From Promethearchaeota archaeon (GTDB taxonomy: Archaea; Asgardarchaeota; Lokiarchaeia; Sigyniarchaeales; SOKP01), in assembly GCA_029838195.1 (NCBI GenBank), contig JALGVJ010000011.1:48044-112043 (forward strand): a DNA stretch of 64,000 nucleotides, in the 5' to 3' direction. Shown here piece by piece: positions 16,087 through 25,714 of the stretch; the stretch's first letter is position 1; every line of letters starts with the position of its first letter. The notes beneath the pieces are model-generated. The model saw only the letters and a list, made by a program, of their open reading frames with translations. It searched no databases and was not told where the DNA came from. The translations under genes and the position numbers were made by a program.

Positions 16087-17322
16087 ATGACCTTACAAGT
16101 TAAATCCGTGTCAAGTTTTCGTTTTGATGAGTTATTTCATGACTATATTAATCAATTTCATGAAAATCTCTATCATGTCATTCCTGATGTGAAAAGTGGT
16201 TCTACATTACCATTACAATTAGTTAGGAACTCTCCCGTGAAAAAATATAATCCTATTATTCAAGCAGCTTCTCCCGATCATGCTCAAGAAATCGTGAACA
16301 TCTACAGAGATATTTACGGAAACACGTATCCGTATAAGGAAATGACGGACGTAGAAGAGGTCAGACGAATGTTGAAAAATAAGGATTATACCTTCATCTT
16401 ATTTAAGGATAAAAATGATATCATAATGGGTTGCTTCACGTTCGTGTTTGATTTTGTCCATCGCCGAGCCTACATGCGGGGATATAACGTGAAACGGAAA
16501 TATCAGAAGTATTTTGACGTGGTAAAAGGGTTCATTGGATCACTTCTTGCCATGATTCATGAGCATCAAGATCGAATATTGATGTGGTATGCGGAAAATC
16601 GAACGGCACATTCTGCCTCACAATATTTTTGTCAAGTAGCCGGCGTGAAAAACGTGGCGTTTCTTCCTAATAAAGATATTTTTTTAAATAAAATTGAATC
16701 TGACATGATGCACGTGGGTTATCACGAGACCATGCTAAAAACCTTGCGATCATCTCGCTTTTTTTGCATTCTTCCGGAAGTCGTGCCGTGTTTTACCTTC
16801 ATTTCTCAACGATATTCCTTTCTTGCCCATTCAATTAATGTTGTAAACCCCGATTTATTCCTAGATCACATCCGAGTTCATGAAAATGTTCATCGTATAA
16901 CAAGATGCATGAAAATGGATGCGTTCGGACATGTGACGTTTACCTTTAAAATTAGGGGTTCTGACAGCTTTTTAAAAGGTTTGTATACCTCTACCATAAA
17001 AAACATGGAAAAAATTAAATATCACGCGGAGTCTTTGGAAGAATTATCCGCATTCTTAATCCATCTGCAACATTTAAGAGAATCTTTAGGCGTGCGATAC
17101 GTGGAGTGCATGGTATCGGCTCGAGAACCATTGCATCAGCGGATATTTTTAAACCACGGATTTTATCCCAGGGGATACATGCCCTCATGGGAATTTGATG
17201 AAGACGAAAAGAAATTTTACGATTGCATTCTATTTAATTGGTTCCTTCCTCCTCTTGCTCCCGATTTAAAACTGATAGATGAGGGGTGGATGTTATTACG
17301 CTATTTGAACTTTATTAATTGA
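16087..17322 (+). CDS. Double-GNAT acetyltransferase-like protein
   Basis: 411 residues with two GNAT-like halves. First half, about 57-190: SPDHAQEIVNIYRDIYG at the start, the central strand pair FILFKDKNDIIMGCFTFVFD, and a helix (AHSASQYFCQVAGVKN) matching the C-terminal GNAT helix that precedes the last strand. Second half, about 250-390, ends REPLHQRIFLNHGFYPRGY, the GNAT signature in which a helix is followed by GF. GNATs transfer acyl groups from acyl-CoA to amines; the substrate is not evident. Codons are less AT-biased than in neighbours. GAGGGA lies about 12 bases upstream. Stands alone. Confidence 0.75.
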   Translation: MTLQVKSVSSFRFDELFHDYINQFHENLYHVIPDVKSGSTLPLQLVRNSPVKKYNPIIQAASPDHAQEIVNIYRDIYGNTYPYKEMTDVEEVRRMLKNKDYTFILFKDKNDIIMGCFTFVFDFVHRRAYMRGYNVKRKYQKYFDVVKGFIGSLLAMIHEHQDRILMWYAENRTAHSASQYFCQVAGVKNVAFLPNKDIFLNKIESDMMHVGYHETMLKTLRSSRFFCILPEVVPCFTFISQRYSFLAHSINVVNPDLFLDHIRVHENVHRITRCMKMDAFGHVTFTFKIRGSDSFLKGLYTSTIKNMEKIKYHAESLEELSAFLIHLQHLRESLGVRYVECMVSAREPLHQRIFLNHGFYPRGYMPSWEFDEDEKKFYDCILFNWFLPPLAPDLKLIDEGWMLLRYLNFIN

Positions 17323-17810
17323 CATTACTCCAATGTTATTTTCATGAATTATTTAACTTGATGCTTCGACTTCTTTTTTTTCAGTGAATCTTTTAGATTA
17401 ATAATGGCTTTGGAAATAATTGGGTTTTTTGATGGTCTAAGAAGAGAGAGCCCAGAAAGAATGGATCTTACCTGCTAATAATCCCGGAAGGTCTTTCACG
17501 ATGAACAAATTAGCATGCATCCAACAAGAAATCCAGGATTCATGTTGGCGGCATCGAGCATCCATTACATTCGGATGATAAGTTCACGCAATAAATCCTT
17601 AGTAAATGAATTCGCACCTTCCGAATATGTGCTTTCGAATGACGGATATTCTTAAGAAAAGCAAAGTAAGGCGTTATTTTAAAAGTTTGTCGCTAGGGGA
17701 TTTTTGATTTTTTAATGAATTGATTTTAATCATTAATTCTGAGTTTAATACCATTTGTAGATCATTCTTAATCTTTTAAAGATTTCTTCTAGAATTCCAA
17801 GAAAGGAGTG
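17323..17810. other. Gap with degenerate, formerly coding-looking sequence
   Basis: About 490 bases with base composition nearer to that of genes than of gaps (e.g. 17450-17660), but every frame is broken by stops. Probably decayed coding sequence beside the UPF0210 remnant. I cannot name the source. Confidence 0.3.
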
Positions 17811-18128
17811 TTAATTTCTTTGGGAATGAACGGGTGCCGGAAATCTTCCTTGTCGATTTATGAAAGAATCACATGAAATTTTCTTCACTGGTATGACCAC
17901 GAAACATCCTAATAATCCTCCGAATTCCACCACTTCCCCCGCTTCTTTACCAATAACGAGTATAATTCTAATTTTCGTGGTTTTCCCGTTAATCATGCCA
18001 ATGGCGGCTTCGTCCGCAATAATTCCAGCAATTTTGCTTGATGGTGTGGAGCTGAGGATGCAAATCATATCGAGACCTACGGAACAGACGCTAGTCATGG
18101 CTTCTGATTTTTCGAGCGTGCCTCTTAA
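17811..18128 (-). pseudogene. C-terminal remnant of a UPF0210/PFL (DUF711) gene
   Basis: The minus strand encodes about 105 residues matching the end of UPF0210 proteins: [18 protein letters not shown], then [25 protein letters not shown] and RFPAPVHS at the stop. The family is about 450 residues long; here an in-frame TGA at 18129-18131 and unrelated frames upstream remove the first three quarters. Position 18098 is only an internal Met. Family role is not settled. Sequence drift (e.g. GLLGCF for GLLGRA) fits a non-functional relic. The opposite-strand frame over 17860-18243 is a shadow of it. Confidence 0.85.
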
Positions 18129-18456
18129 TCAATTCCTTTTTGACTTCTTTTTTCCGGCGTATAAGACTAATTTCGAGGGGAACATGCGGCGAGCAGTGAG
18201 CCAAGCACAGCTTCGTTCCCAACTCAAGATACTTTTTAGCTGAAATGAAGAGCCCGAAAATTAATAAAAAATGAAGAATATAATAAACTAACGTGTTATG
18301 GAGATATTACATGTCTTGGCATAATGATTTACGTGCTATTTTAAAAGAACGAAAATATATTAAGTAAAGCTAAACAAAAAGAGAGAGTATTTCTAATTAA
18401 ATAACTTGTTAATCTAAAATAAACTTAAATTAACTCAAATTATTTGAAATAATATC

Positions 18457-18990
18457 ATGACATTTGATTTTAAAAAAGAAATAAAAGGGATCATCTCTGT
18501 TATCGGAGCAAGTGAAGTAGATGAAAATATTGAGAAAAAAGCTTTACAAATGGGGCGTTTACTCGCTAAAAATGGTTTTGCTGTAGCGTGTGGGGGATTG
18601 TCTGGCGTCATGGAAGCTGTCTGCAAGGGTGCTAAAGAAGGAGGCGGTTTAACAATAGGAATCATTCCTTATAAGGATAAAAGTGCTGCCAATCCGTTTG
18701 TTGATATTGCTATTCCCGTTCCCTTCTCTCAAGCCAGAAACATTGTGGTAGTTCTAACGGGAGATATTTGCGTGGCTATTGGAGGAAAAGCGGGCACATT
18801 AACGGAAATTGCCTTGGCATGGATATATGGGAAACCAATAATAGCTTTAACTAGCGTGGAAGGATGGTCCTCAAAAATAGCGGAGCAAAAAATTGATGAC
18901 CGCCGTTCGGATAAAATTCATGGCGCTGAAACTCCGGAAGTCGTTATAAATAAAATTCATGAAATTTTAAAAAACCACACCATGAAATAA
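18457..18990 (+). CDS. LOG-like Rossmann protein (TIGR00725 type)
   Basis: 177 residues, whole length collinear with the TIGR00725 group of the LOG/lysine-decarboxylase-like superfamily. The N-terminal strand ISVIGAS, GGLSGVMEAVCKGAKEGG (nucleotide-binding loop and helix) and IGGKAGTLTEIALAW, which takes the place of the PGGxGTxxE motif, are all present. LOG enzymes cleave nucleoside 5'-monophosphates to base and ribose phosphate; this subgroup has also been called molybdenum-cofactor-carrier-like, and its reaction is not certain. It is followed by the CLC gene 103 bases later on the same strand. Confidence 0.85.
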   Translation: MTFDFKKEIKGIISVIGASEVDENIEKKALQMGRLLAKNGFAVACGGLSGVMEAVCKGAKEGGGLTIGIIPYKDKSAANPFVDIAIPVPFSQARNIVVVLTGDICVAIGGKAGTLTEIALAWIYGKPIIALTSVEGWSSKIAEQKIDDRRSDKIHGAETPEVVINKIHEILKNHTMK

Positions 18991-19093
18991 CATGCTTCAC
19001 CTTTTTTAGAAAAAAAAAACCTAAATGTTTTTATTCTCTTCATCAGTGCACGAATTTAATAAATAAGGAACTATATTTGCTAAAAACTAAAAA

Positions 19094-20416
19094 ATGAAAA
19101 TAAATTTTAAAGAATTTTTCATAGTCCATTTAAACTGGTTTAAATTACAATTAAAAATAATTTTTGCATCTCTTCTCTTAGGAGTAGTGTGCGGCTTCGT
19201 AATGGTGGGATTTACATTTTTATATAATTTTTTCAAATTTGGATTTTCCTTTTTACCTTACTTTACAACTCCCATGATAGCAGGAATCTTAACGGGCATG
19301 TTAGTAAAATATGGAAAAATGGAACAAGTTTTAGGTACGGGAGTATCGAGATTTGTTAGAGATGCGAATTTTATTGATTTTTACCACTTACTTGACAAGC
19401 AAGAATGGAAACAAAGAATTAAAAATACAATAGGCAAGACATGTGCAACATCTTGGACATATGGCTCGGGCATGTTATGCGGATTAGAAGGGCCCGGGCT
19501 TTTTATAGGTTCTAGCGTTGGATTCATATTTGCCAAATTTAAAAAATTAGGAATTACCATGAAAGATGGCTTTTTCATTGGAGCTAGTGCTTGTACGGGA
19601 GCCATCTTGAGAAGTCCGATTAGTGGGGCATTATTTTGTGCTGAATTACCCTACTATAATAACATTCGCTATCAATCATTGCTTCCCTCCATTTTTGCGT
19701 CTGTTATTGCTTTTTGCATACATGGAATATTTTTTGGCTTTAAACCTTTTATAGAGACGACTTTTCTTAATCAAAGTTTCTTAATCGTGAATTTTTTAGA
19801 TCTTCTTATTTATCTCATGGTTTTTGGAACGATAATGGGGATTTTCGTATTAGTATTCATGTCTATTTTAAAATTTTATATGAACGCATTAAAAACTAAT
19901 TTTTCTAATGCATCTAAAATATGGATTCTTCCCATTTTGGGGTCAATTGGCTATAGTATTTTATTATTGATTAGCATGCCATTCCTTTCAATTGAAAATC
20001 AAGAACTTCTCTTTTATTCGGGATCCCATTTTATTTCTTTTTTAATGTATTTCTATAGTTCGAATGGAGACATTTGGATAATATATCTAATTTTTTTATC
20101 ATTGTTTATCTTGGCAATATTTTTATCAATTGGTACTTATAATTCAGCCGGAATTATCTCACCCCTCCTCTTATTAGGAGCTCTGTGTGGAGGGCTTTTT
20201 GGAGCAGTATTTTATCCAGAATTTATTGAATTATTCATCTTATTAGGGATGTCCGCCGTATTAGGAGCGGCATTAAATAATCCCATAACTGCGATTTTTA
20301 TAATAATAGAAATGACATGGGCTCCTTTCTTATTCCTTCCCGCCGGAATTACCACGATAATCGCATATATTTTTTCCGGGCCAACCACGATTATTCCAGC
20401 TCAGAGAAAAGATTAA
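19094..20416 (+). CDS. CLC-family chloride channel/antiporter
   Basis: 440 residues with about ten membrane spans. Signature segments: GLEGPGLFIGSSVG (E132 is the gating glutamate, in place of GREGP), then ACTGAILRSPISGALFCAE (helices H-I, ending with a Glu in the region of the internal proton glutamate), NSAGIISPLLLLGALCGG (usual GxFxP loop, here GIISP) and LGAALNNPITAIFIIIE. No C-terminal CBS domains. Both glutamates suggest a Cl-/H+ exchanger rather than a plain channel, though this is inference. Located in the cell membrane. Confidence 0.9.
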   Translation: MKINFKEFFIVHLNWFKLQLKIIFASLLLGVVCGFVMVGFTFLYNFFKFGFSFLPYFTTPMIAGILTGMLVKYGKMEQVLGTGVSRFVRDANFIDFYHLLDKQEWKQRIKNTIGKTCATSWTYGSGMLCGLEGPGLFIGSSVGFIFAKFKKLGITMKDGFFIGASACTGAILRSPISGALFCAELPYYNNIRYQSLLPSIFASVIAFCIHGIFFGFKPFIETTFLNQSFLIVNFLDLLIYLMVFGTIMGIFVLVFMSILKFYMNALKTNFSNASKIWILPILGSIGYSILLLISMPFLSIENQELLFYSGSHFISFLMYFYSSNGDIWIIYLIFLSLFILAIFLSIGTYNSAGIISPLLLLGALCGGLFGAVFYPEFIELFILLGMSAVLGAALNNPITAIFIIIEMTWAPFLFLPAGITTIIAYIFSGPTTIIPAQRKD

Positions 20417-20716
20417 ATAACGAAAGAGAGCAGAAATCTAGTTTAGAATTTTAAATTTTATCCCCCATGAATTATCAAATTTATTGAATTGAATTTAGAA
20501 ATAGAAGTGTTTTTCCTAAAAAAAGAGTGTAAACAATAGAATTAGGAAAAAATGATCAACCACAATATCTTTAAATCTAAAAATTCAAAAGAAATGTTTT
20601 TATTTTAAAAATTATCCTATATCGTGTTTTATTTTTAAGTAATTCAATGATTTTTGAATTAGGGTTGATTGGCAAATTGGATAAAGTAAAATTACACGGT
20701 AAAAAGGTTAAAAACA

Positions 20717-22075
20717 ATGATAAAATTTCATTCTACAAATAGAAATACTAAAGATGTTGATTTCAAAACCGCCATTTTGCGGGGACAAGCTTTGGATAAA
20801 GGGCTTTACATGTTAAATGAAATACCTAAATTGTCCCTCGTAGAAATTCAAGATCTAAAATCAAAGACAATAACTGAAATCGGATTTGACATTCTCTCTA
20901 AGATCATTGGAACGAGCATTCCTGAGAATAAATTAACAGAAATCATAACTGATGCTTTAAATTTTGAAGTGCCGGTGGAGCAAATCGATGGTAATGATTA
21001 TATTTGCTACTTAGATCGAGGTCCAACTTGCAGTTTTAAAGATTTTGGGGCGCGCATTTTAGCTCGCATGATGGAATATTTCTTAGAACTGGAAAATAGA
21101 GACATTATTATCTTAACGGCCACTTCAGGTGATACGGGGGGAGCAGTTGCGCATGCTTTTCATAAAATGAAAAGGATCAATGTAGTGGTCCTTTATCCAC
21201 GTGAAGAAATCAGCGAATTGCAGCGAAAACAAATGACCACTTTAGGAAAAAATGTTCTTGCTATTGGAATCCATGGAAAATTTGATGATTGCCAGCGATT
21301 GGTTAAAATGGCATTTGCCGACCCTGATTTAAAACATTTAAACCTTTCTTCAGCAAATTCGATTAATTTTGGTCGCTTACTTCCCCAAACCTTGTATTAT
21401 TTTTGGAGTTATTCAAGAATTACAAATAAAAATAATGAACAGGTTATTTTTTCAGTACCCTCAGGAAATTTTGGAAACTTAATGGGAGGTTTAATTGCTC
21501 ACGAAATGGGGCTACCTGTTAAAAAATTTATTGCGGCCGTAAATGAAAACAATGAGTTTCCAAGATTTTTAGAAACAGGTATTTATGAAAAAGTAGAACC
21601 CTCTAAAAATTGCATTTCTAATGCCATGAACGTGGGGCATCCCTCCAATTTGGCAAGAGTTATCGATCTGTATGGTGGAGAAATAGATGAATTGGGAAAT
21701 ATCAAAAACATGCCGGACATGGAAAAGTTAAGACGGGAGATTATATCATATTCTATATCAGATGAATTAACTAAAGAAACAATAAAGAATTTTTACATTA
21801 AATATGAGAAAATCCTCGAACCACATGGTGCTGTTGGTTGGGCTGCTTTGAGAAAATATCGTCATACTAATCCTCAAGATAATATTTATAAAGCTGTATC
21901 TTTTGAAACCGCAGATCCTGCCAAATTTCCGGAGGAAATCATTTCACTTATCAAAATATATCCTAAAATGCCGATATCATTGAAATCGATTCAGGAAAAG
22001 GAAGAACACATCGTTTCAGAAAAAATCTCCTCTTATGAAGATTTTAAGAAATTTCTTAAAAAAAATTATTCATGA
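20717..22075 (+). CDS. thrC: Threonine synthase
   Basis: 452 residues. Converts O-phosphohomoserine to threonine using PLP. The start MIKFHSTNRNTKDVDFKTAI and GQALDKGLYM are typical of the longer threonine synthases of bacteria and fungi. The PLP lysine is K108 in RGPTCSFKDFGARI; ATSGDTGGAVAHAFH binds phosphate; SANSINFGRLLPQ and VPSGNFGNLMGG follow in the expected order. Length is normal for the class. It ends 20 bases before the convergent Rag-like gene. A TTGATTGGC... leader of 300 bases precedes it without visible riboswitch. Confidence 0.95.
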   Translation: MIKFHSTNRNTKDVDFKTAILRGQALDKGLYMLNEIPKLSLVEIQDLKSKTITEIGFDILSKIIGTSIPENKLTEIITDALNFEVPVEQIDGNDYICYLDRGPTCSFKDFGARILARMMEYFLELENRDIIILTATSGDTGGAVAHAFHKMKRINVVVLYPREEISELQRKQMTTLGKNVLAIGIHGKFDDCQRLVKMAFADPDLKHLNLSSANSINFGRLLPQTLYYFWSYSRITNKNNEQVIFSVPSGNFGNLMGGLIAHEMGLPVKKFIAAVNENNEFPRFLETGIYEKVEPSKNCISNAMNVGHPSNLARVIDLYGGEIDELGNIKNMPDMEKLRREIISYSISDELTKETIKNFYIKYEKILEPHGAVGWAALRKYRHTNPQDNIYKAVSFETADPAKFPEEIISLIKIYPKMPISLKSIQEKEEHIVSEKISSYEDFKKFLKKNYS

Positions 22076-22095
22076 AACTTGATAAATAAGCTTTT

Positions 22096-23016
22096 TCAAC
22101 GTTCGATGATCTTCTTTAATTGAACCTTAAACTCTTCGATATACGAATCATTTATTTGCTCATTATCATTTTTAAGTAGAATCAAGTAATAAATCATATC
22201 CAATCCGTCAAAATGGAGTTGTTTAAAAATGAAAAACCTTCCATTATATTCAATAATCATATCTTTAGCAGGTTCGGAAAACTTTTCTTCAGAAGATACG
22301 AAAGAATCATTTAAAAATAATAAATAAGCCATTGACTTATAAAGAATGTTTTTAATTTCTTCAGAAACGTGAAATTCCGCCACGATTAAAGAGTTATCAT
22401 CTAATAAGATGGCCCCTTGCGCATTCATGGCGATAGACAATTTTTCGATTTGTTCATTTATTAATCCAGATTTTGGATGGAGTTCTAAAAAGATCTCAGA
22501 CATCACTCGAATTAAATGTTCAAAATCATAAATTGAGGTTTTATAATAATGAATTTTGTCATAACGTGTTTCTTCAATAATTTTTGATTTAATATAATTG
22601 CATCTCTTTTCAAACTCTTTCTCATGGATCTCTTTCAATTGAGGGTCATATTTATGAAAAAAAATGTAAATAATCGGGTGTAAATTTAAAGCCGTGTATT
22701 TTAATAAAATCTCTTTAAAATAAGCAAGAGATTCCGGAATTCTCTCTTCATTCTGAATATCGATGGTATATATACATATCGCTGTATTATCAAGAAACTT
22801 ATCAGGATTATTTAAATAGGTGATACGAAAGGACGTTTGTCCTCCTAAGTCATGTTCAATTATTTTTTCTCCGAAAAATGAGAAGATCCTTCTCTCAATC
22901 CCTCTTGTAGGTCTGAGATAGGCAATCTTAGATAATTCTCTTTTAAGTACTAAAATAATGGACGTCTTTCCTGCATCATCTAATCCCATGAATACGATTT
23001 TTTTCAATGGATACAC
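22096..23016 (-). CDS. Rag/Gtr-like GTPase with C-terminal roadblock/longin-like domain (copy 1)
   Basis: 306 residues. GTPase domain 1-185: P-loop GLDDAGKT (11-18, Arf/Arl style), switch I PTRGI, G3 DLGGQ (56-60), G4 HKYD (121-124). H replacing N in G4 is a hallmark of Rag/Gtr GTPases (HKMD). The C-terminal ~115 residues (AMNAQGAILLDDNSLIVAEF..., later YNGRFFIFKQLHFDGLDMIYYLILL) have the strand-helix-strand pattern of a roadblock/longin fold, as in the Rag C-terminal domain. Rag proteins pair as heterodimers on membranes in nutrient signalling. A close paralogue lies at 25715, so the two may pair. No lipidation signal seen. Confidence 0.85.
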   Translation of the reverse strand: MYPLKKIVFMGLDDAGKTSIILVLKRELSKIAYLRPTRGIERRIFSFFGEKIIEHDLGGQTSFRITYLNNPDKFLDNTAICIYTIDIQNEERIPESLAYFKEILLKYTALNLHPIIYIFFHKYDPQLKEIHEKEFEKRCNYIKSKIIEETRYDKIHYYKTSIYDFEHLIRVMSEIFLELHPKSGLINEQIEKLSIAMNAQGAILLDDNSLIVAEFHVSEEIKNILYKSMAYLLFLNDSFVSSEEKFSEPAKDMIIEYNGRFFIFKQLHFDGLDMIYYLILLKNDNEQINDSYIEEFKVQLKKIIER

Positions 23017-23449
23017 GCCACTTTTTAAAATTTTTTTAAAAAAGAAATCAAATTATATCCTCAATCTTAAATTAAAAATGCGATTATTTATTTTTATTTT
23101 TTTAATTTTGATTTATTACATGCTTCATTAAATTAACATCCTTACTTTTTTACTTCAGTTTTTTAGCATTTTAATTAACATGAAATTTAATTATTTTTAA
23201 AATTAAATTAAAAAAACATGTATTTGCCCAAGATTTTAATTAATCAAAGTAGCTTGTATAAATTTAAATAGAACTCATTATTACTTCTTCTGTAAAAATT
23301 CTAAGTGTTGAAAATTTTACAGCTATAAATTATTAATTATCAGAAAAATTATTTTTAAATCATTTTCATGATTCTACTTGTGTCTTGAATTATTCCATCA
23401 AAAAACTCATGATACTATAAAATTCCCCGATAACATGAATATATGAGAA
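23017..23449. other. AT-rich divergent promoter gap
   Basis: 433 bases between the Rag-like gene (minus) and the phosphoesterase gene (plus). Very AT-rich with many TATA-like runs (e.g. ATAAATTTAAATAG near 23258-23270). No coding frame, repeat or clear hairpin noticed. Confidence 0.3.
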
Positions 23450-24682
23450 ATGCGGATTAAAAAAAATGGTATAAAGAGTTGCAAGGATATTTTCGTTCTT
23501 TTTTTGATATTCAGTCCAATCCTATTATTTTTTGGGTTCATGTTCATTTATCAACGTTCCTTCCCCGATGAAAAGAAGCCATTTGTTCAATTTTCCGGTA
23601 AAAATCCCAATGTTGAAGCGATAATTACTTGGGAAACCACTACTGATGGAAATTCCATTGTATGGTATGGAATTTCAAGAGATTCTCTCAATTGGAAAAA
23701 AGTCTCTGATGAGAAGGTTTTCATTCATCGAGTTCTTCTTACTGGCTTAAAACCGGACACTCTCTATTTCTATCGAGTGGGTTCAATAAATGTGGATTCT
23801 GGTGAAACCATTTTTCGGAGTTTCATTAATTCCTTTAGAACAGCGCCTCTAGAGAAGAAAAAATTTCAATTTATAGCTTATTCCGATTCACAACAAATTG
23901 TTGGAATTGGTTGGCATGCACGGATTTGTAACGCAATTGCTAAGCATTCTGATATTAGTTTCGTAGCAGATGTTGGAGATCTCTGCCAAAATTGGGATTA
24001 CAAACCTGATTGGAATCAATTCTTTTATGAGGCTTCCGTCTACATGAATAAGACTTCTTTTGTTCCCTGTCTGGGAAACCATGATGGCTATTATCCTGAA
24101 GAAGAAGGGGAAGAGAGACTCCATTATTATAAACAATATTTTGGAACCCCTACTGACATGGATAGATTTTATTATAGTTTTGAATGGGGCCATGTTTTAT
24201 TCGTAATAGGAGAGATCTCCACGACTTCCGATGAAGATCCTTCACAATTAAGGAACATGGCTCACGATCTTTGGCTGAATAAAACCCTTGAAAAAGGCCA
24301 GGATAAAACTTTCCGGATCTTGATGTTCCATCGACAAGTCTTTAGTGCAGAAAAAAATAATGAGCAACTTATTTCTCGCATCACTCCGATTGTAAAAAAA
24401 TATAATGTATCATTAGTTTTATATGGTCATCATCATCATTATGAAAGATTTTTACATGAAGGACATACCTATGTATGCTTGGGAGGAGGGGGTGGACAAC
24501 AATTTGGTTCGAATTGTTTTCGTCCCACGGAATTCACGAAAGCGTTTGCCATGGGGCCTTCCTATACTAAAATATCCATATCATTAGAAAAAATAAACGT
24601 TATTACCTATTCTGCTGAAAATGAGATAATTGATAATTGTACTTTAATTTTAACGCAAAATAATACCCTCTTGCTTGAATGA
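23450..24682 (+). CDS. Membrane-anchored purple-acid-phosphatase-like phosphoesterase
   Basis: 410 residues. One N-terminal membrane helix (IFVLFLIFSPILLFFGFMFI, about 14-33) should anchor it with the catalytic part outside. An Fn3-like domain (about 45-130; VEAIITWETT, LTGLKPDTLYFYRVG) precedes the calcineurin-like domain. Motifs in order: YSDSQ, GDLCQN, GNHD, MFHR and GHHHHYER, covering the usual two-metal ligands, with DSQ in place of the first DxH/DxG. This order matches purple acid phosphatases. Likely an extracellular phosphomonoesterase. The next gene starts 42 bases downstream and is probably co-transcribed. Confidence 0.88.
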   Translation: MRIKKNGIKSCKDIFVLFLIFSPILLFFGFMFIYQRSFPDEKKPFVQFSGKNPNVEAIITWETTTDGNSIVWYGISRDSLNWKKVSDEKVFIHRVLLTGLKPDTLYFYRVGSINVDSGETIFRSFINSFRTAPLEKKKFQFIAYSDSQQIVGIGWHARICNAIAKHSDISFVADVGDLCQNWDYKPDWNQFFYEASVYMNKTSFVPCLGNHDGYYPEEEGEERLHYYKQYFGTPTDMDRFYYSFEWGHVLFVIGEISTTSDEDPSQLRNMAHDLWLNKTLEKGQDKTFRILMFHRQVFSAEKNNEQLISRITPIVKKYNVSLVLYGHHHHYERFLHEGHTYVCLGGGGGQQFGSNCFRPTEFTKAFAMGPSYTKISISLEKINVITYSAENEIIDNCTLILTQNNTLLLE

Positions 24683-24724
24683 ATAAAAAAAAGATATAGA
24701 CAATTAATAAAATTAAGAACGCTC

Positions 24725-25411
24725 ATGTTTTGGATTCCAAATATCACAACTCTCGTGCTGGCTTGGCTAATTCAATGTATCATCCTCTCAAGATTCATTT
24801 TAACTCGTCATTTTACATGGATTAATCAAAATACTAAGCATTGGTTAATAAAAGGTGGTAAAATCTTCTTTCAATTGACATTAGCCAATTTTTCATTGAT
24901 ATTATTAGATACGAGCGTGAAATTAATAATTCTTTTAATAAGATACGATACTCCTCTTGCCCCTCATCTTTCTTCGATTATATTAACATGCTTCTTAGCA
25001 ATAGAACTCTTAACCCTTATTCTTGTATTAACCCCTAATTTGAAAAAGATAATTATTTTTAGTGTCATGCTAATAGTTTTCCTCATGGTATTCGAATTCT
25101 ATTTGAATGTCGCCAATTTAGACGAATTAAATGTTTTCGGCTCTAAATATTCTCCCATGCTATTTGGAATGGGAGTTCCCCTCATGTTTGGGATAATGAC
25201 CTCCATCTTTTTTACCTTGACAAGGATATTTTTTAAAAATTGCCAAAATTTACTCGCAAGATTAACTACTCCATTTTGGAACAAAACCGAAAAGATGAAT
25301 AAAATCTGGAAAGAAAAGCCCCAATTTATCATTTGGATTTTATTATCAGGAGAAGTAATCTTAAATCTTCAAGGCCTCTCTTTACTATCATGGATTGCAT
25401 TCCTCATTTAA
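24725..25411 (+). CDS. Multi-pass membrane protein, function unknown
   Basis: 228 residues with about six hydrophobic spans (e.g. LVLAWLIQCIILSRFIL, LTLANFSLILLDTSV, LVLTPNLKKIIIFSVMLIVF, MLFGMGVPLMFGIMTSIFF, FIIWILLSGEVILNLQGLSL). No family recognised. Being 42 bases after the membrane-bound phosphoesterase on the same strand, it may be its membrane partner. Confidence 0.6.
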   Translation: MFWIPNITTLVLAWLIQCIILSRFILTRHFTWINQNTKHWLIKGGKIFFQLTLANFSLILLDTSVKLIILLIRYDTPLAPHLSSIILTCFLAIELLTLILVLTPNLKKIIIFSVMLIVFLMVFEFYLNVANLDELNVFGSKYSPMLFGMGVPLMFGIMTSIFFTLTRIFFKNCQNLLARLTTPFWNKTEKMNKIWKEKPQFIIWILLSGEVILNLQGLSLLSWIAFLI

Positions 25412-25714
25412 AAGATCTTGCTCTTTTAATTAAGATTAACGCATGATGATTTTTCATCCATGTAAAAAGAAGAAAATAACTCAACATGGAAGTATGTTTA
25501 TTTCACGAGTAATTTATATGCATTTCGCATGTTGTTCGTTGAATCCAACCATTAATTGTAAACAAGAATGGAATAAAGAAGATTTTTCATTTCAATCGAA
25601 TTTTCAATCTCTTTAAAGCGAAGTAAATTTTTAATTATATAAAAATAGATGAAAGATAAATTTAAGTAAGCTTAATTTTATAATTAATGAAATATTTAAA
25701 ACTTAGAAATAATA
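25412..25714. other. Gap with one doubtful short frame
   Basis: 300 bases before the second Rag-like gene. An ATG frame at 25443-25616 (57 codons, four Cys) is open but has no ribosome-binding site, regular fold or known motif, so I do not call it a gene. TATA-like TTTAATTATATAAAAATAG occurs near 25629-25647. Confidence 0.3.

Noticed and set aside
17860..18243. 127-codon plus-strand frame
   Set aside because: It is antisense to the UPF0210 remnant, whose translation matches a known family; the plus-strand product has no protein-like regularity.
25443..25616. 57-codon frame with four Cys upstream of the second Rag-like GTPase
   Set aside because: No ribosome-binding site, irregular Cys spacing and no recognisable motif; below what I would call a gene.
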